This document shows, piece after piece, positions 1-6,074 of a stretch of DNA of 17,082 nt. The DNA lies in contig JAEWGL010000105.1 in NCBI GenBank assembly GCA_023388335.1, positions 1-17,082 on the forward strand, in the 5' to 3' direction. Positions within the stretch are counted from its first letter, which is position 1, and every line of letters begins with the position of its first letter. Below the pieces are notes generated by a model, which ran no database searches, was not told the DNA's origin, and worked only from the letters and a program-made list of their open reading frames with translations. Position numbers and translations under genes: made by a program. This DNA is from Pseudomonadota bacterium (GTDB taxonomy: Bacteria; Pseudomonadota; Gammaproteobacteria; Pseudomonadales; Pseudomonadaceae).

Positions 1-70
1 GGGCATGGGTCAGCTGATTCAGGCGTTGCGAGCGCAGGCTGGCGCGTTCTGCGGAAGGGGCGGTGGTCAT
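1..70 (-). CDS. hemO: Heme oxygenase (PigA/HemO type), N-terminal fragment
   Basis: Only the first 23 codons are in the window; the rest lies beyond the left edge. The reading starts at an ATG at 70 and gives MTTAPSAERASLRSQRLNQL followed by THA. From memory, P. aeruginosa PigA begins with a similar stretch containing LRSQRLN followed by LT, which is the basis of the call. An AAGGA ribosome binding site sits 6-7 bases before the ATG. Heme oxygenases of this family are cytoplasmic and open the heme ring to biliverdin, CO and iron, which fits the heme receptor gene just upstream on the same strand. The gene is separated from the receptor by a strong terminator and appears to have its own promoter. 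With so few residues, an unrelated protein with a similar start cannot be ruled out. Confidence 0.72.
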   Translation of the reverse strand, partial: MTTAPSAERASLRSQRLNQLTHA

Positions 71-94
71 GGTCGATCCTTGGAAAATGGTCGT

Positions 95-109
95 GTCTTG
101 AAACAAGAC
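95..109. promoter_or_regulatory. Perfect inverted repeat at the heme oxygenase promoter
   Basis: GTCTTG-AAA-CAAGAC is a perfect 6-3-6 dyad, 25 bases before the heme oxygenase ATG. On the minus strand its upstream arm overlaps the CGTC proposed as the -10 element. It could be an operator at the transcription start or a small hairpin at the 5' end of the transcript. I do not recognise it as a known regulator site. Confidence 0.5.
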
Positions 110-139
110 GAACCAGAAGACGGCTCAGCGTAAAAAAAA
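107..139 (-). promoter_or_regulatory. Candidate ECF sigma promoter of heme oxygenase
   Basis: Read on the minus strand: a run of eight T, then ACGC (128-131), exactly 17 bases, then CGTC (107-110) followed by TTGTT. The same arrangement with the same 17-base spacing occurs upstream of the heme receptor (2863-2894). CGT/CGTC at -10 is characteristic of promoters used by iron-starvation ECF sigma factors. The -35 assignment to the T-tract/ACGC is inference from the shared pattern. The T-tract is also the tail of the receptor terminator. Confidence 0.55.
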
Positions 140-177
140 CTCGCCTGACGCCTGGTCATGAGCACAGGCGCCAGGCG
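132..177 (-). terminator. Rho-independent terminator of the heme receptor gene
   Basis: On the minus strand a 13-bp stem (arms 165-177 and 142-154, CGCCTG-x-CGCCTG with one G-U wobble) with a 10-base loop is followed by two bases and eight consecutive T (132-139). It begins 11 bases after the receptor stop codon. Stem, loop and T-tract have classic terminator geometry. Confidence 0.9.
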
Positions 178-187
178 CGCGGGTGTA

Positions 188-2785
188 TCAGATATCCCAG
201 ATCAGGTTGACCGCGAAATTGCGGCCCGGCATGGTCAGGCGGTCGAGGTTGGCCGGTTGCGTAACTCCCGCCTCGCCCAGGCCGTCATAACCGCGGACCG
301 AATCCCACTGCCAGTACTTCTTGTCGGTCAGGTTGTACAGGCCGGCATTGACGGTAATGTCGTCGGTGACCTTGTAGAAACCGGTCAGGTCGAGCACGCC
401 GTAGCCAGGGGTGCGGAACTGGCTGCTGGTGCCGTCAGGCGCGAAGAAGGTGGTGTCATCTACCCGGCTCTTGCGCTTGACCAGCGTCCAGCTGAACAGG
501 CCACCGTAGTTCTGCTGCTCGTATCCAAGGCCGAGCACCGCAGTCAATGGGTTGACGCTGTTCAGCGGTTGGCCGTTGTCATCGTTGCGGCCATGGGCAT
601 AGGCAAGCGATCCCTGGGTGTAGAAACCTTGCGGAGCGCCGAAGTGATCCAGGTTCAGGCGGCCCTTGAACTCAGCCCCCTTGATGGTGGCGTGCTTGAT
701 GTTGTTGGCCTGGAAGGTTGGGCCCAGACTCGCCGATTGCACGGCGTCCTCGTTGATGAAGTCGCGGTACTTGTTGTAGAACACCGCCACGTCGAAGTTG
801 CCGGCCTCGAGGTTGCCGCGCAGACCGGTCTCGTAGCTCTGGCTCTTTTCCGGTTCAAGCCCCGGGTTGCCCTCGACGCGGTAGCCCTCGACCGGGTTGT
901 CGAAGCGCCCGTACATGGACTTGGCGGTCGGCGTGCGGAAACCTTCGGCGTACTGGCCGTACCAGGTGTAGTTGTCGTTGAAGGCATAGGTGACGCCAAA
1001 CTTGGGCGAGACGCGGTGCCACTTCTTGTCCGAGTCGTCGACCTCTACGGGGGTGGCGCTGCCCGAACCCTGCAACCCACGCAGGAATTCGTCGGTCATC
1101 TTCGGCTCCATGCGGGTGTAGTCGTAGCGTGCGCCAGGCAGGAAGGTCCAATTGTTCCAGCGGATTTCGTCCTGGACGAACAGGCTGTAGGTATTGATGG
1201 TCGGGTCCGGGAAGTCGCTGACCAGCGCCTGGCCGTCGGCCGGCCGGTCGGCGCCGATCGATGCGCAACCGATGCCCACGGCCAGGCAGGTGCCGGTGCC
1301 GCTGCGCGAACCGGTGACCTTCTCGTGCTTGAGGCTGGTGCCATAGGTCAGCAGGTGATCGGTAGCGCCGACGCTGAAAGCCTTGTCGAACTGCGCATCG
1401 AAGACCCACTGACGTTCCTTGTAGGTGGTATCGCGGGTGCGCAGGACCTGGCGGGTGAACGGAACGTAGACTTCCTCGGTTTCCTGGTCAGTCTTGGCGA
1501 TCTGGTAGTTCAGGCTCCACTTCACGTGGTCGGCGACCCGCGAATCCAGGCCGAACGCATGGTTGATGCCGAAACGCTCGCGGGTAACGGTGTCATTGCC
1601 CGTGCGGGCGCGGTACATGTCCATGCCGGCACCGTTGGCGAAGGGCCCGCCGACCGCGCTGAGGATGTTCTGGTCGCGGTTATCCTTGAAGCGCTCGTAG
1701 GTGAACCCCAGGCGCGCATCGTCCGCGTAGTTCCAGCCAAGCTTGGCCAGCACGTTGGTAGTGCGAACGTCTTCGGGGTTGGCTTCGGTGCGATCCAGGC
1801 CGGTGCCACCGTGCTTGCCGTAGGATTCGGTTTCATGGCCATTGCGCTGGCTCAGGTGCAACAGGCCGTCGAAGTCGCCGTGGCGGCCAGCGATGCTGGC
1901 GGAGGTCAGCCAGCTTTCATCGGCCGAGCTGTAGCCGGTCTTCAGGCGCGCGCCGACGTCCTTGCCGGGCTTGATGATGTCTTCGGGATCGAGGGTGAAA
2001 TAGCTCACCGCACCGCCGATGGCATTGCTGCCATACAGCACCGACGCCGGGCCACGGAGGATTTCCACGCGCTTGACGATTTCAGGGTCGACATAGTTGC
2101 GCTGGGTTTGAGCGTAGGGGCCGTAGAAGAAGCTGTCAGGGATGGATACGCCATCGACCTGGGTCAGCACTCGCTCGCCATCGATGCCGCGGATGTTGTA
2201 GCCGTTGAGGCCGCTGCGCTGACCCGTGCCGCTTACCGACACGCCGGGTTCGTAGCGCACCAGTTGCTGGATGTTGTTGACGTTCTGCCGGTCCAGCTGT
2301 TCGCGGGTCTGCACCGAGACGGTGCTGGGCACCAGGTTGACGTCCCGGGCGCTGCGGGTGGCGCTGACGGTGACTTGTTGCAGGGCGATGACGCTGCTGG
2401 AGGCCTGGCGCTCGAGCACCACGTTGCCATTGCCGATCTTGCGATAGCCCAGGCCAGTGCCTTGCAGCATGCGACGCAGGGCCGCTTCTGCTGGCAACGC
2501 ACCCTGTACGCCTGGCGAGGACACGCCTGCGGCCAATTCGGCCGAGAAGCCGACCTGCCAGCCGGTCACGCGGGTGAAGGCATTGATCGCCTCGACCAGC
2601 GGTTGCTGGGCAATGGCGAAGCGGTAGTCGCCCATGCGCGGGCTGCTGGCCTGGGCCGGTTCCGCGGCCAGCGCCGGCAGGCTGCAGGCACCGCTGGCAA
2701 GCAGGGCCAGGGTCAGCAGCGACAGGCTGCAGCGCTGACCCATGCTGGCGGAGAAAGAAGACGGACGGGTTGAACCTGTGGACAT
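188..2785 (-). CDS. TonB-dependent heme receptor with signalling domain
   Basis: Outer-membrane receptor of 865 residues that would import heme using TonB energy and signal heme presence to the neighbouring anti-sigma factor. Visible parts: signal peptide (about 1-41, ending ALPALAA-type); STN signalling domain (about 54-126); TonB-box-like QQVTVSA (136-142); plug with VEILRGPASVLYG (240-252) and GGAVSY; then a barrel. The heme-receptor region appears as FRTP (617-620) and NPGL (640-643), matching the FRAP/NPNL motifs. Cys500 and Cys507 could form a loop disulfide. I start at the ATG at 2785 because an AGGGAG site sits 9 bases upstream; an in-frame GTG at 2809 would add eight residues and has poorer support. 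Closest functional types are HxuA and HasR of P. aeruginosa; I cannot choose between them, so no symbol is given. Confidence 0.9.
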   Translation of the reverse strand: MSTGSTRPSSFSASMGQRCSLSLLTLALLASGACSLPALAAEPAQASSPRMGDYRFAIAQQPLVEAINAFTRVTGWQVGFSAELAAGVSSPGVQGALPAEAALRRMLQGTGLGYRKIGNGNVVLERQASSSVIALQQVTVSATRSARDVNLVPSTVSVQTREQLDRQNVNNIQQLVRYEPGVSVSGTGQRSGLNGYNIRGIDGERVLTQVDGVSIPDSFFYGPYAQTQRNYVDPEIVKRVEILRGPASVLYGSNAIGGAVSYFTLDPEDIIKPGKDVGARLKTGYSSADESWLTSASIAGRHGDFDGLLHLSQRNGHETESYGKHGGTGLDRTEANPEDVRTTNVLAKLGWNYADDARLGFTYERFKDNRDQNILSAVGGPFANGAGMDMYRARTGNDTVTRERFGINHAFGLDSRVADHVKWSLNYQIAKTDQETEEVYVPFTRQVLRTRDTTYKERQWVFDAQFDKAFSVGATDHLLTYGTSLKHEKVTGSRSGTGTCLAVGIGCASIGADRPADGQALVSDFPDPTINTYSLFVQDEIRWNNWTFLPGARYDYTRMEPKMTDEFLRGLQGSGSATPVEVDDSDKKWHRVSPKFGVTYAFNDNYTWYGQYAEGFRTPTAKSMYGRFDNPVEGYRVEGNPGLEPEKSQSYETGLRGNLEAGNFDVAVFYNKYRDFINEDAVQSASLGPTFQANNIKHATIKGAEFKGRLNLDHFGAPQGFYTQGSLAYAHGRNDDNGQPLNSVNPLTAVLGLGYEQQNYGGLFSWTLVKRKSRVDDTTFFAPDGTSSQFRTPGYGVLDLTGFYKVTDDITVNAGLYNLTDKKYWQWDSVRGYDGLGEAGVTQPANLDRLTMPGRNFAVNLIWDI

Positions 2786-2862
2786 CGGATAGCGCTCCCT
2801 GTCGCGCACTGTTATGAGAAATGCCTGATCAAAACAAGAATCAGTTGCATTGGCTATAACGA

Positions 2863-2894
2863 GACGAGTGGGGTGTGGCTATCGCGTAAAAAAA
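2863..2894 (-). promoter_or_regulatory. Candidate ECF sigma promoter of the heme receptor
   Basis: On the minus strand seven T, ACGC (2884-2887), exactly 17 bases, then CGTC (2863-2866) followed by TCGTT. It lies in the 117-bp gap between the anti-sigma stop and the receptor start and leaves a leader of roughly 70 bases. The match in sequence and spacing to the element before the heme oxygenase gene is the main evidence. It is consistent with control by the adjacent FecI-type sigma factor. Confidence 0.55.
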
Positions 2895-2902
2895 CTTTTA
2901 GC

Positions 2903-3865
2903 TCAGTTGAGAATCACCACGGCGGGGTATTCGTACAGTTGCGACGATGTGATATGGGCCAGGGCACGCAGGGTTTCCAGGGGCTGGTCGAGACGGTAGT
3001 TGCCGGTCACCGCGACCTGCTCCAGGTGCTCGTTGCGGTTGATGATCCAGCCTGGGTAGTAGCGCCGCACCTCAGCCAGGACCTGGCTCAGCGGGCAGTT
3101 TTCGAAGACCAGGCGGCCCTCGATCCAGGCCAGGTCCTTGTGCGCGTCGAGGCGACCGCGCTGACCGAAGCCTTGTGGCCCGACGCTGATACTGTCGCCC
3201 GCGCTCAGGCGGATGCGCTGATCGGCACCCGATTGCAGGTCGACATCGCCGCGCCGCACACGCACCTGGGCCTCGCCATTGAGGTAGCGTACGGCGAAGT
3301 CGGTGTCGCGGACCTGGGCGCGCAGGGGGCCAGCCTCGACCTCCAGCGGCTGCTGGTTGTCGCCGGGCACCTCGAAGAACGCCTCGCCCTGCAGCAGCCG
3401 TGCGATACGGCGTTCGCCCTTGAGGTCGCTGGCGAACGCCGAGTCGGTATTGAGCAGGACCTTGGAACCATCATCCAGTTGCAGTCGCTGGCGCTCGCCG
3501 ACCACCGTGAGGTGATCGGCTTGCAGGCGCATGGGCAGATTGCCGAAGGTGAACAGCCCGACCAGCAGCACGGCAGCGGTCGCCAGCGGCTTCCAGTAGG
3601 TGCGCAGACGCCCGCTCACCGAGCGGCGGTGGCTCTGTTGCAGTTGCGCCGCGCTCTGGCGCAGCGAGGCGCCGTTCCACAGGGCTTCGGCCTCGACGTA
3701 GGCGCTGGCGTTGGCCGGGTCGGCCTCCAGCCAGGCCTCGAAAGCACGGGTATCGTCCTCGCTGGGGCATTGCAGGCAGATGAGCCAGTCCAGCGCCTCG
3801 TCCATGGCACGGGCGCGGGCGTCAGGCCCGGCGGGTGACGGGCGAGGGGCAGGGCAGTGGGTCAC
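2903..3865 (-). CDS. FecR-family anti-sigma factor / signal transducer
   Basis: Inner-membrane regulator of 320 residues that would hold the adjacent sigma factor and relay the signal from the STN domain of the receptor. The N-terminal cytoplasmic part (about 15-90, with the FEAWLEADPANASAYVE block) is the usual sigma-binding region. A single membrane segment follows (about 93-112, PLATAAVLLVGLFTF). The FecR domain spans about 118-213, and a C-terminal STN-like part about 253-318. Start: GTG at 3865 with AAGGA 6 bases upstream; an ATG 20 codons further upstream lacks such a site and would add a non-typical leader. The position where FoxR-type regulators carry the Gly-Thr self-cleavage pair reads VRDTDFAVRY, so the Gly is replaced by Asp187. 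It lies 93 bp downstream of the sigma gene, probably in one transcript. Confidence 0.9.
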   Translation of the reverse strand: MTHCPAPRPSPAGPDARARAMDEALDWLICLQCPSEDDTRAFEAWLEADPANASAYVEAEALWNGASLRQSAAQLQQSHRRSVSGRLRTYWKPLATAAVLLVGLFTFGNLPMRLQADHLTVVGERQRLQLDDGSKVLLNTDSAFASDLKGERRIARLLQGEAFFEVPGDNQQPLEVEAGPLRAQVRDTDFAVRYLNGEAQVRVRRGDVDLQSGADQRIRLSAGDSISVGPQGFGQRGRLDAHKDLAWIEGRLVFENCPLSQVLAEVRRYYPGWIINRNEHLEQVAVTGNYRLDQPLETLRALAHITSSQLYEYPAVVILN

Positions 3866-3958
3866 GGATGATCCTTGCGATGGGCATTTTCTTGGAATGA
3901 TCGGGGCTGTGCCGGAGCATGGCAAGGGCTTTGCCCCGCCAGGTGTCGAGCGGTCGGG

Positions 3959-4471
3959 CTACTTGAGTCGATCGGCCACACCCATGCAGATCGCCATGAT
4001 CAGTTTCAGTTCCTTCTGGACCGTGCTGGCCGACACCTTCAGTTGCTCGGCGATCTCCAGGTAGCTGGCACCGTGCAGCCGGCTGAGGATGAAGATGCGT
4101 TGTTGGCGCGGGGTAAGTTGTCCCAGGCTGACGCTCAGGCGCTTGAGCAGTTGTTCGGCGTGGGCGGCGTCTTCGCTGCTGCTCAGCGGCGCGGCGACAT
4201 TATGCAGCACTTGTTCAGGCACGTCGTCGAGCAGGGTGCGCGCTTGTACCCGGCGGGCGCGCAGGTGGTCCAGGGCGAGGTTGCGTGCGGTCTGGAAGAC
4301 GAAGGGTTCCAGATGCTCGATGGGACGCTCGCTCAAGGCCCGGGTAACGCGCAGGTAGGTCTCCTGCAGCAAGTCCTCGGCGGTGCTGGGGTTGTCGACC
4401 ATGCGCTGCAGGGTGCGCAACAGGATGAGGCGCTGGTTGATGAAGACTGAGTTGAACCGGGACTGACTCAC
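3959..4471 (-). CDS. FecI-family ECF sigma factor
   Basis: RNA polymerase sigma factor of 170 residues, the normal length for iron-starvation ECF sigma factors. Region 2 spans about 8-72 (AEDLLQETYLRV, then FVFQTARNLALDHLR). Region 4 spans about 104-162, with a helix-turn-helix around ASYLEIAEQLKVSASTVQKE. It would direct transcription of the heme receptor and possibly the heme oxygenase once released by the FecR-like protein. Start: GTG at 4471 with an AGG 8-9 bases upstream; the only nearby ATG upstream (4487) is in another frame. A Fur box and a sigma-70-like promoter lie directly upstream, so expression should rise when iron is scarce. It resembles HxuI/HasI; I cannot tell which. Confidence 0.93.
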   Translation of the reverse strand: MSQSRFNSVFINQRLILLRTLQRMVDNPSTAEDLLQETYLRVTRALSERPIEHLEPFVFQTARNLALDHLRARRVQARTLLDDVPEQVLHNVAAPLSSSEDAAHAEQLLKRLSVSLGQLTPRQQRIFILSRLHGASYLEIAEQLKVSASTVQKELKLIMAICMGVADRLK

Positions 4472-4493
4472 GGGGGTACCTGACCAATGCTTA

Positions 4494-4512
4494 GCGAATG
4501 ATAATGCTTATC
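4494..4512. promoter_or_regulatory. Fur box
   Basis: The 19 bases match the classical Fur consensus (GATAATGATAATCATTATC) at 15 of 19 positions, with an unbroken AATGATAAT block and a TTATC end. It sits 23 bases upstream of the sigma factor start and covers the proposed -10 element, the expected position for iron-dependent repression. Confidence 0.85.
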
Positions 4513-4530
4513 ATCTATGTGTTTGGTCAA
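4501..4530 (-). promoter_or_regulatory. Sigma-70-type promoter of the sigma factor gene
   Basis: On the minus strand TTGACC (4525-4530, 5 of 6 to the -35 consensus) and CATTAT (4501-4506, 4 of 6 to the -10 consensus) are separated by 18 bases. The -10 lies inside the Fur box. The prediction is by eye. Confidence 0.5.
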
Positions 4531-4548
4531 GTGGATGATGGGCTGAGC

Positions 4549-4642
4549 TGCAAGCTTCAAGCGGCAAGCTTCAAGGAAAAGCGAGTCGCGGGGTGCATTC
4601 GATTCGCCTTGATACTTGTTTGCCGCTCACGGCTTAGACGGG
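4549..4642. repeat. Decayed copy of the composite heptad repeat element
   Basis: Four degenerate heptads (4549-4576: TGCAAGC, TTCAAGC, GGCAAGC, TTCAAGG) are followed by a 46-bp core (4578-4623). This core matches the core at 4708-4753 at 37 of 46 positions. The next 20 bases (4621-4640) match the right-hand heptads at 12 of 20 positions and look like an eroded arm. The copy therefore appears to be an older or degraded version of its neighbour. Confidence 0.75.
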
Positions 4643-4644
4643 GA

Positions 4645-4706
4645 TCAAGCTTCAAGCTTCAAGCTTCAAGCTTCAAGCTTCAAGCTTCAAGCTTCAAGCT
4701 TCAAGC
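4645..4706. repeat. Left heptad array, (TTCAAGC)8
   Basis: Eight perfect tandem copies of TTCAAGC (4651-4706) are preceded by a six-base partial copy (4645-4650). Each unit junction makes an AAGCTT palindrome. The array is nearly self-complementary (6 of 7 positions) and also complementary to the right array at 6 of 7 positions per unit. No gene covers it. Confidence 0.97.
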
Positions 4707-4749
4707 TAAAGCGGATTGCGGGGAGCAGTCGATTCGCGTTGACTCTTGC
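4707..4749. repeat. Core between the two heptad arrays
   Basis: A 43-bp non-coding spacer separates the arrays. The segment 4708-4753 is a direct repeat of 4578-4623 (37 of 46 identical, offset 130 bp). The conserved block TCGATTCGC (4729-4737) is shared by both copies. No coding sense or known motif is apparent. Confidence 0.85.
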
Positions 4750-4805
4750 TTGCAGCTTGCAGCTTGCAGCTTGCAGCTTGCAGCTTGCAGCTTGCAGCTT
4801 GCAGC
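4746..4805. repeat. Right heptad array, (TTGCAGC)8
   Basis: Eight perfect tandem copies of TTGCAGC (4750-4805) are preceded by TTGC (4746-4749). The last base is shared with the TAG stop codon of gap (4805-4807, minus strand), so the array begins exactly where the gap coding sequence ends. In the gap transcript it would pair with the left array downstream to form a stem of about 48 pairs, with one G-A mismatch per seven. Confidence 0.97.
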
Positions 4806-5806
4806 TACCGCGCATTGCACAACGCCAGACAGTTATCCAGCATCCGATTGGAAAACCCCCACTCGTTGTCATACCACGCCAGCACCTTGAGCATCCGCCC
4901 ATTGGCGCGGGTATGGTTGGCATCGAAGATCGACGACAGTGGATTGTGATTGAAGTCGCACGAGACCAGCGGCAAGGCGTTGTAGCCGAGCACGCGGGAA
5001 TGGCGGCTGGCTTCGTGGAACAGCTGGTTGACCTCGTCGGCGCTGACTTCGCGCTTGAGGTTGACGGTCAAGTCGACCAGCGACACGTTGATCACCGGCA
5101 CGCGCACCGCCATGCCGGTAAGCTTGCCGGCCAGTTCCGGCAACACCAGGCCGACCGCTTCGGCGGCGCCGGTCTTGCTGGGGATCATCGACTGGGTCGC
5201 GGAGCGCGCGCGGAAGGGGTCGCTGTGGTAGACGTCGGTCAGGCTCTGGTCGTTGGTGTAGGCGTGGATGGTGGTCATCAGCCCCTGCTCGATACCGTAC
5301 TCGCGGTGCAGCACCTGGGCCAGGGGAGCCAGGCAGTTGGTGGTGCAGGAGGCACTGGAGATGACCTGGTGCGAAGGCCGCAGGATATCGTGGTTGACGC
5401 CGTAGACGATGGTGGCATCGGCCCCTTTGGCGGGCGCCGAGATGATCACCTTGCCGGCGCCGGCGCTCAGGTGCGCGGCGGCCTTGCTGCGGTCGGTGAA
5501 CAGGCCGGTACACTCGAACACCACATCGATCGCTTCAGCTTTCCAAGGCAGTTCGGCGGGATTGCGAATGGCGCTGACGGCGATGCAATCGCCGTTGACC
5601 GTGAGGCTTTCATGGTCGGCTTCGACGCTGGCATCGAAGGTGCCGTGGACACTGTCGTACTTGAGCAGGTGGGCGTTCATGGCGCTGTCGCCCAGGTCGT
5701 TGATGGCGACGACCTGCAGGTCCTGGCGGTAGCCTTGGGTATAGAGTGCGCGCAGGACGTTGCGTCCGATGCGGCCGAATCCGTTGATGGCGATGCGAAG
5801 GGTCAT
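4805..5806 (-). CDS. gap: Glyceraldehyde-3-phosphate dehydrogenase, catabolic type
   Basis: Cytoplasmic enzyme of 333 residues that oxidises glyceraldehyde 3-phosphate to 1,3-bisphosphoglycerate, downstream of the Entner-Doudoroff cleavage. Visible: NAD-binding INGFGRIGRN (7-16); INDLGD (35-40), whose Asp37 favours NAD+; catalytic Cys154 in SASCTTNC; His181 in TTIHAYTNDQ; and the C-terminal WYDNEWGFSNRM block. Start: ATG at 5806 with AGAGG 7 bases upstream. An in-frame ATG at 5863 would add 19 residues that are not part of the family fold. It diverges from edd over a 268-bp region with two HexR operators, so it should be induced by 2-keto-3-deoxy-6-phosphogluconate. It corresponds to gap-1 of P. 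putida. The stop codon abuts the heptad array. Confidence 0.97.
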   Translation of the reverse strand: MTLRIAINGFGRIGRNVLRALYTQGYRQDLQVVAINDLGDSAMNAHLLKYDSVHGTFDASVEADHESLTVNGDCIAVSAIRNPAELPWKAEAIDVVFECTGLFTDRSKAAAHLSAGAGKVIISAPAKGADATIVYGVNHDILRPSHQVISSASCTTNCLAPLAQVLHREYGIEQGLMTTIHAYTNDQSLTDVYHSDPFRARSATQSMIPSKTGAAEAVGLVLPELAGKLTGMAVRVPVINVSLVDLTVNLKREVSADEVNQLFHEASRHSRVLGYNALPLVSCDFNHNPLSSIFDANHTRANGRMLKVLAWYDNEWGFSNRMLDNCLALCNAR

Positions 5807-5876
5807 GGCTTTACCTCTGGCAGACCGGGTGAAGTCCGTGGCAAAAAGGAGAGACAGCTTCACTGAAACGGTTTTG

Positions 5877-5891
5877 TTGTTGGAATTACAA
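5877..5891. promoter_or_regulatory. HexR operator, gap side
   Basis: TTGT-TGGAATT-ACAA fits the published HexR consensus TTGT-N7/8-ACAA perfectly. It lies next to a minus-strand AATAAT (5893-5898), a plausible -10 for gap, so HexR would cover the start site. HexR is a repressor released by 2-keto-3-deoxy-6-phosphogluconate. Confidence 0.88.
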
Positions 5892-5938
5892 GATTATTCG
5901 CAATGAGATAGAAAACAAGCCTTTTTGATGGCAGTATT

Positions 5939-5953
5939 TTGTTTAATCTACAA
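5939..5953. promoter_or_regulatory. HexR operator, edd side
   Basis: TTGT-TTAATCT-ACAA is a second perfect match to TTGT-N7/8-ACAA, 62 bp from the first. It contains TTTAAT (5942-5947), 5 of 6 to a -10 consensus, so it probably covers the edd promoter. This leaves a leader of about 120 bases before edd. No convincing -35 is visible. Confidence 0.88.
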
Positions 5954-6074
5954 CGAGCAATCCGCCGGGTCGTTCCAATTGCTGCATGAGGGCTTTTCTT
6001 GAGCCTAGGTCGCAATCGTTTGGAAGGGAAACGCCCGCAGAGATCGCCCCACTGTCTAGCCTGGAGTCCAGTAC

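Noticed and set aside
158..2773. 871-codon open frame on the plus strand
   Set aside because: It is antisense to the TonB-dependent receptor over its whole length, has no domain sense, and is the usual shadow of a GC-rich gene.
3866..3958. Terminator between the sigma and anti-sigma genes
   Set aside because: Only a 5-bp GGCAA/TTGCC stem is visible and no T-run follows. The two genes are more likely co-transcribed.
4645..4805. CRISPR array
   Set aside because: The units are 7 bp and contiguous without unique spacers; no cas genes are present.
4616..5866. Plus-strand frame with repeating QASSFKL and LQLAACS peptides
   Set aside because: The peptide repeats are only the translation of the 7-bp arrays, and the rest is antisense to gap. 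There is no ribosome binding site or family similarity.
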